From Cryoendolithus antarcticus (lineage: Eukaryota > Ascomycota > Dothideomycetes > Cladosporiales > Cladosporiaceae), in assembly GCA_002077065.1 (NCBI GenBank), contig NAJO01000004.1:434001-498000 (forward strand): a DNA stretch of 64,000 nucleotides, read 5' to 3'. Both the position numbers and the translations under genes were made by a program. A model generated the notes under the pieces. The model did no database searches. It was not told where the DNA came from and worked only from the letters and a program-made list of their open reading frames with translations. Below are positions 9,893-21,801 of the stretch, one piece after another. Positions within the stretch are counted from its first letter, which is position 1. Every line of letters starts with the position of its first letter.

Positions 9893-11359
9893 GCGTCGTA
9901 AGCTCAGGTAGGCGACAGCATACTAACACAGGCTTCTTGCACTCTGCAAGATCGGGTTTGCGACATGACAAGCCTTTCAGACTGCAACAAGGGATCGTTG
10001 GAGTTGCGGCTGCGACGATTCATCAATGTACTTCTACAAATGCCATCGGGGCAATCCTTTCTGGCGCGGTGCGACTCCAGTATGTGTTACTAGCAGGACG
10101 AAAAGCGGCGACAGGATCACGGCATGGCAGTCTTGCGGCTCATACCATACATGCGGTTTGCGGAGTTCACCAAGTGCGACTTTCCGGGTCATCAGTAGCA
10201 ACGATCACTCAGCCGTCTCCCATGCATATTCGAGTCATCGACATACTTCGTCGTTCGCCACAGCAAGCGTCAGTCGCGTCGCTGCTTCCGCACCCGTATC
10301 TCACCGACTCGCACCTGACGACCCAATGACATCCACTCGTACACCATCCTTACGCTCTAGAAGCAATACTGAATACGATCATCTCGAGGCACCCTCGGCC
10401 TCGTCGCACCATCAACTTCGAACGTGCGCACCGTGCCAGAAGATGCATCGCCATACTACATTGCCGTCGCGCTCACCGCAGCCGAGCATCGCCGAGGAAG
10501 GAACGCCAGTATGCAACAGTGCCAAGACTCGAGGCTACTCCCGTGCACCAGATGCACCTGCCTTACCCATGGTATTCCTCTTCACATAACACACACGCTG
10601 ACATTGGCACAGAACATATCCTACAAGGAAAGCTTAGCATGGCTCCACCGTAATTATAGTCCAGCAGACCAAGATGTGTGCTAGCAAGACCCACGGCATT
10701 AGTGAGCAACCCAACACCGATAGCGTGCTTGCACGCGGAGAAAATATCGGTCACGCATACGGAACAACAAGACCTGTCACTTTACGTCCTTCGACGAGTG
10801 AGAACTCGGTTGGACCTCATATCGGCCCCTCTGACACCTACGCTACCTCGCTTCAGCCTCTCCGGTGCCTCGAGCGTCACGCTGCTGCTCTCTTAGTGAC
10901 TGAAAAGACAGCGATGTCACCTCTCATATCCCGTCGATATTGACACGTGCGATGTGGGACTAGGATACTGCGTTTCCTACTCCCCACGCTGCACGTCGTC
11001 TATCGCACTTTCAGTAAACTCTACCGGCTGCACGAGATCTATCGCCCGGGAGGCATATGTCTCGAGGTCAGAGTACTTTGCAAAGACACCGCGATCTGGT
11101 GCATGGTAGACGCCAGCTATCGGCGCGGTCGTTACAAAGTGCATTTGGCATACAGTAATTGCGAGCGGAGGTACTTCCATGATGTACATTTCCCCGCACT
11201 ATTGGGCGAGGCATATGTGCCGCCAGCCGTGGCTACTTCATACACATCATGGGTGGCGTATGCCATTGATTCAAGGTAGGTCGTACATGGTGACCTTTGC
11301 AGTATAGTATCGTTGTGTCATTCCTTACTCCCACTTCTCGTTTTCAATCCTTTCAAGCC
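9893..11359. other. Gene-poor interval, 1.47 kb
   Basis: No recognised gene. One weak candidate runs on the plus strand from ATG 10327, with an intron-like GT..GCTGAC..CACAG segment at 10570-10610 and a stop near 10681. It would give a Ser/Pro/Cys-containing protein of about 105 residues with no family pattern. Other frames here (9937-10329, 10947-11279) look non-coding. The last 100 bp are the leader of the monooxygenase gene. Confidence 0.4.
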
Positions 11360-13191
11360 ATGGCTGGCATATACTATAGCGAATCTTCGGCCGATGATCT
11401 ACTAGCAAAAGATCCCACAATACAGCTCAATGGCAATCCGGACGAAGCAGATGGTCCGACACCAGAGCCTTTCACTCGCTACGGCCAGCCATTGCCAAAA
11501 GAATGGATCCCTCTCTATCGGAAACCCATGCGAACGCCTCGACGGCGGCTGAGAGTTGTCACTATCGGTGCGGGCATCAGCGCCATGGGCTTGGCATACA
11601 AGATACAACACGAACGCAAGTTGGAAGACATCATGGACCACACGGTCTATGAAGCTAATGCTGACATCGGCGGGACCTGGTTGGTCAATTGCTATCCGGG
11701 TGTGGCCTGTGATGTCCCTGCCCATATCTACACCTTTCCCTTTGAGCCGAACCCCGACTGGTCGGCATACTATGCGAGTGGTGGAGAGATATTGGCGTAC
11801 TTCAAGCGCACTGTGGCGAAGTATAATCTGGCTCGGGATGTTAAGTGCAGTCATCGAGTGGAGAGAGCCGAGTTCGACGAAGTCAATGGGAAGTGGAAGT
11901 TGGAAGTGCGGCACGGAGATCAGGTGATCCATGACGAATGTGATGTACTCATCACTGCGACGGGTTTCCTGAGCCACTGGCGCTGGCCCAGTATACCAGG
12001 GTTGCATGACTTCAAAGGTCACCTCTGCCACAGCGCTGTGTGGGATGCCGACTTCGATTACGCGGACAAGACTATAGCAGTCATTGGAAACGGGTCCTCG
12101 GCGATCCAGATCGTGCCTCAGCTGGTTGAGAAGGCTAGGCATCTGACAAATTTTGTTCGGAACGCGACATACATCACGCCTGGTCTGGGATCCGCGATCA
12201 TAGGTGGGAAGTCACAGCATGTCTATACCGAGGATGAGAAGCGGACGTTCAGAGAGTCGCCTGAGGCGCTGAAAGAGTATCGGAAGAAGATACAGGCTGG
12301 TAGTAATCGAGCTTTTGACATGGTTTGTCCCGACCTAAAGTGTTTCTTGACTTGTGCTTACATCAAATCCAGTTTGTGAAGAACTCGAAAGCTCAGAAGA
12401 TCGGCCGACAGGCTACACAAGATATGATGAAATCCCGCCTGAACAACGACGAAGATCTCGCACAACGACTGATTCCGGATTGGGAGGTCGGGTGCAGACG
12501 AGCCACGCCCGGACCAGGTTACCTCGAGTCGTACACTCGCGACAATGTCTCGTTGGTCTCCGAGTCTATCGATCGCATCGAGCCCACAGGCATCCGCACA
12601 GTCGATGGCGTCCTGCACGAGGTCGACGCCATAGTCTGCGCCACTGGCTTCGACGTTTCGCATCGACCACCCTGGTCGCTGATCGGATTGAACGGTCTCT
12701 CACTGTTTGACGCTTGGAAGGACGAGCCAGTCTCGTATCTTTCTCTCGCAGCAGCTCAATTTCCGAACTTCTTTATGTTCTCGGGACCTAATGCGCCGGT
12801 CGGACATGGCTCTCTGATGGCTGGTCTTGGCTGGTCCGCAGATTGGATGTGCCAGTGGATCCACAAGATGGCGGTCGAAGACATCAAATTCGTTGTGCCG
12901 AAAGATGCTGCGGTGGCTGAGTTCAATGCGTACGCGGATGAGGTCATGCAGACGCTGGTCTGGAGTGGCGGATGTCGGAGCTGGTACAAGAACCATCGGG
13001 TGGACGGCAAAGTGACTGCTGTATGGGCTGGGAGTGTGCTCGCTTATCGAGAGATGATAGAGGCGATACGTCCCGAGGATTTTCACATCGTGTACAGGTC
13101 AAAGACCAATCGATGGAGATTCATGGGCAACGGGAGGACTAAGCTGGAGTATGATCCGAAGGCAGACTTAGCATTCTACCTGGAGAAATAA
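11360..13191 (+). CDS. Flavin-containing monooxygenase, Baeyer-Villiger type
   Basis: Two exons (11360-12322, 12373-13191) separated by a 50-nt intron give 593 residues. The FAD-binding motif is TIGAGISAMG (68-77), followed by GGTWLVNCYPGVACDVP (104-120). The Baeyer-Villiger fingerprint FxGxxxHxxxWD is present as FKGHLCHSAVWD (218-229). The NADPH-binding Rossmann motif is VIGNGSSAIQ (241-250), and ATGFDVS lies in the C-terminal half. Family members use FAD and NADPH to insert oxygen next to a ketone, or to oxidise N/S atoms. The substrate cannot be told from sequence. A Met 21 codons upstream is in frame, but the chosen ATG (AAGCCATGG context) gives a normal N-terminus. The gene faces the tautomerase tail to tail 133 bp away. 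Confidence 0.9.
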
Positions 13192-13324
13192 AGAATACAA
13201 AGGAAGATGGAATCGGTGCTGAACAAGCGGTATATAGCTGATGTTGAATCACGCCAACACCTACATAAAGCATAATACCTCCCAGTCTCCGACGACACCA
13301 AATGATTACCAACAGCGCGTCCTC

Positions 13325-13853
13325 TCACAAGGCTGGCAAATGCGCGTAGGTATTCGGGTCACGCAGTAGTTCCAAGTTTAAGTTGCCACCATCAAATCCC
13401 CAGTTCGCCTCAGCGACCTCGCGAATCAGCACGAACACTCGCTTGTGCCCTTCTTTTGGCAGATCACCATATTTCGCGACCGACGCAGTGACGCGCTTGA
13501 TAAGCTCAGTCTTCGTCGTAGCACTGTAGCCGCCCTGAATAACCGATGTCGTCAGCTTCCCCTGTGTACAGGCCAACAGCAAACAAATGCACACATTGTC
13601 GACACTTCAGCGTGTGGCTCACATTGATGACGTTGATATCGATGGAGATGAAGTTCTCCCCGCCAGGCTTGCCGCCATGGTACACGTGCTGTTTCGGGTA
13701 TGGTCTGGCGTACACCCACGTTGTCGAGAGGACAAAGTCGTTCAGGGGGAGGTGCTCGAGCTCTTCGCCATCGCGAGTGACTTGGTTCGCGAGCAGGTCG
13801 AGGTTCTCTGGTGAGAAGGTACCCTCTGGGAAGTGGATGAAGATCAGAGGCAT
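13325..13853 (-). CDS. Tautomerase / MIF-superfamily protein
   Basis: Two exons on the minus strand: 13853-13623 and 13534-13325. The 88-nt intron ends with a GCTGAC branch site 17 nt before CAG. The product has 146 residues. It starts MPLIFIHFPEG, leaving the N-terminal proline that acts as the catalytic base in this superfamily. Further on are STTWVYARPYPKQHVYHGGK and DINVIN|GGYSATTKTELI, then VFVLIREVAEANWGFDGG. An acceptor 21 nt further upstream in the intron keeps frame and would add seven residues, but the chosen one fits the family spacing. The bacterial and fungal relatives tautomerise keto/enol acids in aromatic or halo-acid catabolism. Its role with the adjacent monooxygenase is conjecture. 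Confidence 0.8.
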
Positions 13854-16240
13854 CTTGGCTGCTACTCTGTTGGTGGGAGCTGCCCCGTGCGCTGAGTGCT
13901 ACTTACGTCGCGATCGGAGTCGTGGGGGAGGTAGATGCTGTGTTGAAGGGTCGGGTGTGCTCTGATTATGAGATGATGGCTGTTGGGGACTCGGCACTTA
14001 TAGAGCAGGCCGGGCGCATCACCTGAGATCCAGTACCAGCTCGCTCTGCAAGTTCCACAGCAGGTGATGCTGGATACTGTCGTCCACTTCTCCGTCAACA
14101 TGCACTTGCTCAGCGACCATGTCAGCACACACTAAGGTTTCGCTGTAGCTTCATCTGTCCAGCTATCAGGTTTGCTTTCTCAATCTGAGTCGCGGACACG
14201 GGGATCTGGGCCGCATATTCATGTCGCCAATAACAATTATCGCCAGCACTGAGCTTGGCTTCACCTTCGTTTGGGTAAGGTACTGTAGTGCTGCCCACAC
14301 TTCCGAGCCATGTACACCACGTGCAGCAATAGCTAGAGAGAAATACGCCGGCATGACCTCGACGTTCGCGAATACCCTCGCCCCTAGTCTTGCATGAACT
14401 GACCTGTAGCTGCAGCAACAAGAGCACGCAAGTTCGGCGACGGCGCCGACGAGCAAGTGGCGCCACGAAGATTGGCGCCTCGCCTGCGAGAGCTCCGTCA
14501 ACAGGTAGCGGCGACTTTGCATGTATGTATTGAGCCACTACAGACGAGGAAAATATCGGGGGAGAAGCGTAGACCAACGAGAATGCGCATCGGCTTGATG
14601 CCCGACCGGAATGATGGGCCAGGTGAGACGTTGGACTCGAGGATGCCGTGACAGCTATCACTTGAGTCATGCCCATAGGGTCGGAGAGAGCAGACAACCA
14701 TGCTAGTCAACTGTCGACTGCTGTGACATGCTTCCGAGCTGCTAGGCTAAGGATGAGGCGTGAAAGGAGCAACTAAGGTGATCAGTCATGAGCCAATGAC
14801 TTTCAGACATGGCATCTCGGTAGCAGTGTCTAGTCTCATCGGTGAATGGCACCTGAATAGTAGGGCAGCTCAGGTGGCTCCTCGGTAAAGATCACAGAGT
14901 AGCGCATGGTGTACCTCGACAGAAAAGCTTGAGCATGGCAGTGCCGTTTTGGTCAGTACCGGTTTGGTCAGCACCGCTCCTGTTCCAACGCGCTGCTGTG
15001 CGCGGAGAACATCGACAAGCCCGCAAAGTCGAAGCGTACGAGACACCGTGAGGCTCGACTAGCGTTTTGCCGGGACTGCGGTCAGAGCGTCCTGGAATCT
15101 TCCAGTTTGCACGACGCTGAGCACAAGCCGGCAATAGGACAGCTAGCAGCGGTGCCGCCTTGTAGCTAGGTATTGAGTCAGCTTAGGTAAAGGGAGCTCC
15201 TTCCCCTGACTAGATATCTCCTGCGTAGTGCTAGTGGATGCAGATCATTCAGGATCTGCATAAGGAAGCTCAGGCATGACGAAGCAAAGCGTGAGACGAC
15301 GTATGGTGTCCGTTGATCGACCCTTGACGACGAGAGAAACGTGTTCCTCGAGCTCCACAAGTCTCTCGAGTCTGTCTTATGTTTACTACACTCTGAAGCC
15401 CAGTGGGATGGGCTGACGGAAAGTTGAGGCCGTCTTGCCCAATGCGGAAGTCGCGCCTTCTTTCATTCTTTGTAAGAATCGTGCCTTTCGCAAAATCCAA
15501 ATCGACCGCCACGACCCAAGCATTTCTTGGCAAATTGTTCTTGGTCGGGTTCGGCTGATCACCGGTGACTGCTTTTGCTCGTAGAGCAAGACGTAAATGG
15601 ATAGTTTTGAAGCCCTTAAGCCAGCTCACGGATGGCATGGATCGGCCTGAACCACCTCGCACCGAACGATGGTATTGTGAACGAAGCCAAGAGCGTGCAT
15701 GGAGCTACATGAAGCATCTTCCCCTCCGCACACGTGAGCGATCAGAGCGACCGTCCACTAGTTGAATCATCTCAAGCCCCTCTCGTAGTGCTGGTTATGT
15801 GGATCAGCTGCCGCGCGACGCTGTAGCGCGTCCGCACGGATCCTCCTTCGTAGCGAGTGACGTGCAGCTGCTGAGACGGCTAGTATGATTTGACTTGATC
15901 AAAGTGGACAACGGGAAACTGGTGTCTCGATCCGAAGGCGTCGGCCAGTAGCTTGTGTCAGTCTTATCGTCGTGGATGCGGCCGTGCATGAGCAAGTGCC
16001 AGCTAAGATGCAGGTGTTAGCGACTGTGTTTACCAAGCAGTATGCATGCGAACCTTTCCACGACGGTGTGATGGTAGGATTGCTGCGCATGAGCATTAGC
16101 GAGGCATTATCGGAAGGCAGTGGACAAGGACAGTATCAGTCCAGGTAAGATCCGGAATGTCGCCTTAGAGCAAGCACATATCTCACTCTTCACTCCGCAC
16201 GCTCCGCCTTGAGTCCATTCTCCACAGTCACACATTCGAC
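13854..16240. other. Gene-poor interval, 2.39 kb
   Basis: No gene recognised. Next to the tautomerase, a GTAAGT donor (13906-13901, minus strand) and a CAG acceptor at 13861-13859 could form a 48-nt 5'-UTR intron. The open frame ending at that donor (up to 14128) is not in frame with the tautomerase ATG. Overlapping minus-strand frames at 14122-14697 and 14166-14522 show no family pattern. The rest has stops in all frames. The last 100 bp lead into the alcohol dehydrogenase gene. Confidence 0.45.
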
Positions 16241-17573
16241 ATGGCTTCAAGTGTACCTCAGACCATGCGAGCAGCTAGGCTGGTCGCGGTATGTTGTAGT
16301 ACTGCCCCTACTATGCACGATGGTGTGCTGACATTGAGTACCCGAACAGTACAACAAGCCGTACGAGTTCCAGACGGTACCAGTGCCAAGTATCAACGAC
16401 AACGAAATCTTGATCAAGATCGCAGCTGCAGGCTTTTGGTGCGTACCCGTCGTGCCTCACATCCGCCTTGCTTCGAAAGACTGATCAGTACACTAATGTT
16501 CCGTTCCATACTGTAGTCACACAGACTATCAAGTATACCAAGGAGTCTACAAGTCACCGACACCTTTGACTGGGTGCCACGAGCCGGTCGGGACGGTCGC
16601 TGCTGTGGGCAAAAACGCAGCACGTAACTTCAAGATCGGCCAGCGTGTCGGCATGCTGCTGTTCAAGCACGCATGTGGCAAGTGCGACGGATGCCGTACT
16701 TGGAAGGATAGCTCCGGAAATCCTGACATCCGCATGTGCGAAGCGAAGCAGATGGCCGGTCTGTCCCATGACGGCGGGTTTGCCGAGTACGCTGTGGCAG
16801 ATGCAGAACAAGCTGCAGTCTTGCCGGAAAGCGTATCGTTCGAGCAGGCAGCTCCATTGATGTGTGCTGGGGTGAGTAGAGGGTCCGCCGTGAAGTGGTC
16901 CTTGCGATGACTGACCAGCAGCTAGTCAACTGTATGGGGCGCTATCGCGGCCGCAGCGACACAGGCTGGCGAGCCTGTGGCTGTGGTGGGTATCGGCGGG
17001 TAAGTCCATACATCACGAGCTGTGAGCCGAGACTTTCGGTAGCTGACACAGGCCAGACTTGGACAGCTGTGCGTGCAGTTTTTCAAAGCCCTTGGCCATC
17101 CGGTTGTGGCAATCGACAATCGGCCAGAGGGACGTGAGCTTGCAACTAGCTTACCGGAGAAGCTGCGCGCCGACCACGTCGTAGACATCAATGACGAGAA
17201 CGCTGTTGCTGACATCAAGAAATGGGCTGGTTTGGGTGGCGTATCCAGCGTGATCGTCTGCACCGATCGACTGTCCGCAAATCAGTGGGCTTTGAGCATC
17301 TTGAGACTGCGCGGCACACTGGTCGCGGTTGGTCTACCCTCTCCAGAACTGGACGGCCTGCTGCAATTCGACGCCTTTCAGCTCATCTTCAGTGAGCTGA
17401 CCATCAAGGGAAGTCTGGTGGCAAACAAAGAGCTGCTGGTGGAAATGCTGGCACTGGTCGCCAAACATGGCGTACAGAGCTACATCACGACTGTGAAATT
17501 CGATGACATGCCGAAGTTGCCTGAGATGTACATGAACCCCCATCTGAAGGGTCGCCTGGTGATGAAGGTTTAG
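16241..17573 (+). CDS. Zinc-dependent alcohol dehydrogenase (MDR superfamily)
   Basis: Five exons (16241-16288, 16350-16438, 16517-16871, 16926-16999, 17057-17573) give 360 residues; every junction keeps frame. Catalytic-zinc residues are in AAGFCHTDYQ (the Cys codon is split by intron 2) and in the helix motif CHEPVGTVAAVG, where the usual leading Gly of GHE is Cys. The structural-zinc lobe ACGKCDGC...RMCEAK is complete and carries a small insert. The NAD(P) Rossmann motif is VAVVGIGGLGQL. The C-terminus ends HLKGRLVMKV, as in the propanol-preferring/AdhP-like group. It oxidises or reduces small alcohols/aldehydes; the exact substrate is unknown. Introns 1, 3 and 4 have clear CTGAC branch sites. 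Confidence 0.92.
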
Positions 17574-18528
17574 ATAGGAGGTAGTGCGTAAGCGGAGAAC
17601 AGGTGTCAGACGAAGCCTTCTGCCGCCTCAGAACTCTTGTGTCTCATCAGCAGCTTCTCTCTTCTGTGCTGTGCGGCTACTCCTGGTCTTGAAAACATCG
17701 CGCTGGATCTGCCAAATCGTCCATCAGAAGCATCATATGGAATGCCTCCTGGCGCTCGGAACTGAGATTTGGCTTGGCGCTTACGGTACGCAACAAATCG
17801 ATCAAAGTCTGTCCCTTCACCCTGCTCTTCAGCCCTACTTGGTTCATGCACATGGTCAGTGTCGCGGGACGGGTCTATCATTGCACGCCGTCGGCAGCAG
17901 TTGCCATTGAACCCGCTGGATGCCTTTGGCTGTCAACCGTGCTACTCGACAGCTCCTGCTGTCGCCATCAGCCACTGGAATTACGCGTTGACATGGCCCG
18001 CACGGTCACGCGATCAGAAGCAAGCACGACGAGCGTCACGTCCGGCGACAGTGCCCTTGAGGAATCTCGAGGCGAATCCACAGAATTATCGACGAGGAGT
18101 GCGGCCTCCGCCCGAAGATAGCCCTTCTGGCATGCTTGCTCATGCTGGGCGACGTTCTACACGCAGTCAAGACATAACGTGCTGGTGGGGATCGATGGCG
18201 TGCCGACCAAAAGGCAGACAGCCATTGGTCTGCCGTACTCCAAGACTCGCTTCTCACCGAAGAGGCTCTGCCAATGCATACAGTAGACTCGGATTGCCAT
18301 CGAATGTAGGATGGTGGCGGATGGCGTCAACTCAGTCTTTCACACGACACTGCCAGCCTTGTTCACACGCCATCGGCCAGGTGCGAGCAGATTTTCTGTT
18401 ACCTTGTTAATTATCCCATCCATGCCTGAGCTACCGTGCAGTCGGGTCCATCTTGGCTTCGTAGCAAAGTTTCCTCGCATCGCAATCTTTCTCCTACCTA
18501 TCATCCATTGTCCAATACTGCCATAGAG
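17574..18528. other. Intergenic, 955 bp, with one weak minus-strand ORF
   Basis: On the minus strand, 17881-17606 encodes 91 hydrophilic residues (GTDFDRFVAYRKRQAKSQF, then GGIPYDASDGRFGRS) ending in a stop. The composition is coding-like, but I recognise no family and find no convincing upstream exon. The plus frame 17769-18410 over it is Arg/Ser/Pro-rich and looks like its shadow. From 18400 the sequence is the leader of the permease gene. Confidence 0.35.
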
Positions 18529-20746
18529 ATGGAAGATAGCGAAAAGGCTGGCTACGCCAGAGAGCGCGCTCTGTCTCCGCATAGTGAGCAACAGGTACTT
18601 AAGACTGGCACTCTCGCCTATATCACGGAGCAAGGCGAGAATGGAGCAGAGTCGAACATTCAGGAGGCCAGCGGTGCTCCTGTAGAGTCCCGTTCGCCAT
18701 TGGGAACGGGCATACAGTATGTATCGATTTGGTATTCAGATCTTCGGTGCTGACTATGCTGACATCTCTTCCTAGATGGTACACTATCCTGTTCCTCAAT
18801 ATTGGGCAGATGATCGGTACAGGAGTATTCTCAACTCGTAAGCGCTAACATCACAAGGGCCTCCGATTTTTCTGCACTGACTAAATGCTTCAGCCGGGTC
18901 CATTCTGACCAGCACCGGCTCGGTTGGAGTCTCTCTCATGTTCTGGCTCGTTGGTTTCGTGGTCTCGATGGCTGGACTTGCGCTCTATCTTGAGCTGGCT
19001 AGCTATTTTCCCGCTCGTTCAGGTATGCGAAACGTCATTGCATACAGCTCTCCCATGGTCGGCAGACTGACAATATATTCAGGTGCCGAAGTTGTGTATC
19101 TCGAACAAGCCTTTCCAAGACCGCGGTATTTCTTCCCGGTAGCATTCGCAGTCCAGTCGGTCCTGCTGTCCTTTAGCAGCAGTAATGCCATCGTTCTGGC
19201 ACAGTACATATTCCGCATGGCCGGCCACACAGCCACTCCTTGGGAACAGAAGGGTGTCGCCGTCGCAGGATACACCGTTGTCACCCTGCTCGGAATTTAC
19301 AGCAACAGGCTCTCACTCCTGCTGTCCGACATCATCGGATTCATCAAGGTGTCGACATTGATCTTCATCAGCATCACCGGTCTCGTGGTGCTGGGTGGGC
19401 ACACTTCGGTGAAGGATCCTCATCATAACTTCCGCGACCCATTTGCCGGAACGACTGGAGACGGCAACGGCCTGGCGACTGCGCTGGTGAGAATCACATT
19501 TGCATATGCAGGGTACCAGAACTGCTTCAACGTGATGAATGAGGTGAAGGTAATTTTCGAAATTCTCGTCTCGCCCTAACGACAGTAGCTGACAGCGATA
19601 AAAGGACCCCATCCGCACCATGAAGCGCATCGCTCCGCTCTCTCTACTGGTCATATCCATCCTATACATGTACGTAGCAGCGCTCCGCGTCTGGATGTCC
19701 AGAGATCCTACGAGAGCTCACATAGTGACTGACCTTCATTTAGGCTCTGCAATGTTGCGTACTTCGCAGCAGGTAAGTTTTCGCGTTGCGCTGTTTGATC
19801 ATCATGCTAAGTCTATGTTTCAGTACCCAAGGAAGAAATTGCGGCATCGAAGACCACCGCCGCTAGTCTCTTCTTTAGCGCAGTGTTCGGTGCCAAAGCT
19901 GCGAAGGGTTTCAATATACTCGTTATCCTTTCGGCCTTGGGCAATCTCATCACTGTTTTGATCGGCCAATCCCGCGTGATTCGAGAGATCGGCAGGCAAG
20001 GCGTCCTCCCTTATCCGAAATTCTGGGTAACGACGAAGCCATTCGGCACTCCGATCGGTCCCTACACCCTAAAGTGGAGCATGACGGTCCTGATGTGAGC
20101 CATCCTGCCGTCTACACTGATTCACAACATTCTGACCGTTTCGCAGGATCCTAGCACCGCCGGCAGGAGATGCGTTCAACTTTGTCGTTGACCTTCAGAA
20201 CTATCCCGACTCTGCCTTCCTGTTCCTGATGTCAATCGGTTTGTACTTCATCCGCTACCAACGCAAGAAGATTGGACTTGGTCGCGCTCCGTTCAAGGCT
20301 TGGGACATCGGGATTGCCTTGTACATCTTGACGAAGGTCTTCCTGCTGGTCATGCCATGGTACCCTCCGAAGGGCGGCAGGAACGGCGGAGACGTCAGCT
20401 TCTGGTATGCGACATACTGTGTCGTAGGACTGGGCATGTGAGTGTGATGTGTGAGGCATGTGGATTCGTAACAAGATGCTGACAATCGAGTAGTATTGGC
20501 CTTTGCGGCGTCTACTACTACTTCTGGATCCATGCCATCCCGAAGTGGAGGGGATATGCCATCCGACAAACGAGACTTGTGCTCGATGATGTAAGTGACA
20601 GATGCTACCGCTGTTGCTTCGACGTGCAGGTGACTGACAACATGGCACAGGGCGCAGTTACACATCAGCTCGTCAAGGTTCCCCTCGCAGAGCTTGAGAG
20701 CTGGGATGATTCGCACGACGTGAATGGCAACAAGCTCGATGGATGA
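18529..20746 (+). CDS. High-affinity methionine permease-like amino-acid transporter
   Basis: Ten exons give 564 residues: 18529-18716, 18776-18837, 18894-19022, 19083-19549, 19605-19669, 19744-19772, 19824-20094, 20147-20437, 20494-20590, 20651-20746. All borders are GT..AG and conserve frame; exon 6 is only 29 nt. A hydrophilic N-terminus of about 60 residues precedes the first span. Signature text is IGTGVFSTPGSILTSTGSVG, then ELASYFPARSGAEVVYLEQA, and ALGNLITVLIGQSRVIREIG with GRQGVLPYP. This is the APC/LAT pattern of fungal MUP1-type permeases (about 12 spans, plasma membrane). Methionine specificity is inferred from family resemblance. The 60-nt intron 19023-19082 is in frame and could be retained. 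Confidence 0.88.
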
Positions 20747-21228
20747 GGAGCGCCTGGAAGGAGTCGGACAATCGCCAATCGACGCAAGCTGGTGGTCTTG
20801 GACACTGCCCAATACTTCAGAACACATAGCAGTATATTCTTCCGGTGCTGAACTTGCGCAATGTAGCGTCAATATCACGGCGACATTCAGGTTATCTTGA
20901 AGCAGCAAAAGCAAAAGCACTCTAGTACTCTAGCGCTGATGTTGAAGACTGGCCCAAAGTTATGGCTTTATTCCGTGAGAAAGCAATGCAAACTATGACT
21001 GCTGCCCTTATCGTAATTGCCTTATAGACATCTCCATATTCACAAGGAATGATAGGTGAGTGATCCGCAGCCGCCAATAACGTTTAGCGAAGAACTATAT
21101 CCGCCTTGTTGAGACATCCAGTTTTGATCGGATAATGGTTCGAAGCTAATGCCTCAGGCATTACATGCTACAGACGATGTCTAATGATTAGATTGTATTC
21201 GGTCACACTTCATAAGCGCCAAAGCAAA
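20747..21228. other. Intergenic, 482 bp
   Basis: No gene seen. The first part is the permease 3' end and the AT-richer remainder is upstream sequence of the small mitochondrial protein gene. Confidence 0.5.
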
Positions 21229-21702
21229 ATGTTTTTGTCTAGCCGTCCCACCGCACGCAAATTCGTGCGCAGCTGTGGACGACTCTACACGACCGGCGTG
21301 AACCCACCCCCACCGCCACCGCCAGTCCGCCCATTTGGCACAAGCACTTCCGTTTCCCCTACGATTCCTCAATCCTCCGAGTCTTTGCTACCCACTGCAA
21401 GTTCGGGCAAAGAGCCTCTCGATCCTGCGCGCGGCTATGCAGCGACCATGCGAGTGGCGAGGGAGGGTGTGCTGGATAAGAGGTACCGACCTGCGGCACG
21501 ACGAGTGACTGCAATCATATGCGCGGTTCCGGTCCTGCTGGTGACCAGCTGGGTGTTGTACAAGCGGCAATTCTTGGGCGAGGAGCAGAAGAGGATACCG
21601 GAGGTGAAGAGCGCTGAAGCAATTGTGGAGGGCAGTCCTTCAACAGCACTGAATGAGCAAGCTATCTTTCCTGCCGATCACGACGACAGTCTCAAGACTT
21701 GA
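21229..21702 (+). CDS. Small single-span mitochondrial protein, unknown function
   Basis: Intronless, 157 residues from the ATG at 21229; an in-frame ATG at 21184 would add 15. The N-terminus (MFLSSRPTARKFVRSC, then GRLYTTG) is basic and Ser/Arg-rich, as in a mitochondrial presequence. A PPPPPPP tract follows. A conserved-looking core GVLDKRYRPAARRVTAI leads into one membrane span at about residues 94-113 (AIICAVPVLLVTSWVLY) and ends in an acidic tail. I do not recognise a named family. The arrangement suggests an inner-membrane protein. It is convergent with the SDR gene, with 99 bp between stop codons. Confidence 0.65.
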   Translation: MFLSSRPTARKFVRSCGRLYTTGVNPPPPPPPVRPFGTSTSVSPTIPQSSESLLPTASSGKEPLDPARGYAATMRVAREGVLDKRYRPAARRVTAIICAVPVLLVTSWVLYKRQFLGEEQKRIPEVKSAEAIVEGSPSTALNEQAIFPADHDDSLKT

Positions 21703-21801
21703 CATTGAGGCGCGCCGAGGATATGCTTCACCCTACTCAGGACACCCTCGAGCACGCAAGCTCCAAGCCATCTTGCCTGCGAACCGCTTCTCGATACTCG
21801 A

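Noticed and set aside
10026..10681. Plus-strand frame with an intron-like segment at 10570-10610
   Set aside because: The 41-nt intron is unusually short and the product has no family pattern; kept only as a note on the interval.
14122..14697. 191-codon minus-strand frame
   Set aside because: Low-complexity Arg/Leu/Ser text, competes with another minus-strand frame, no splice partners or family pattern.
17769..18410. 213-codon plus-strand frame
   Set aside because: Arg/Ser/Pro-rich composition like a shadow and no recognisable domain.
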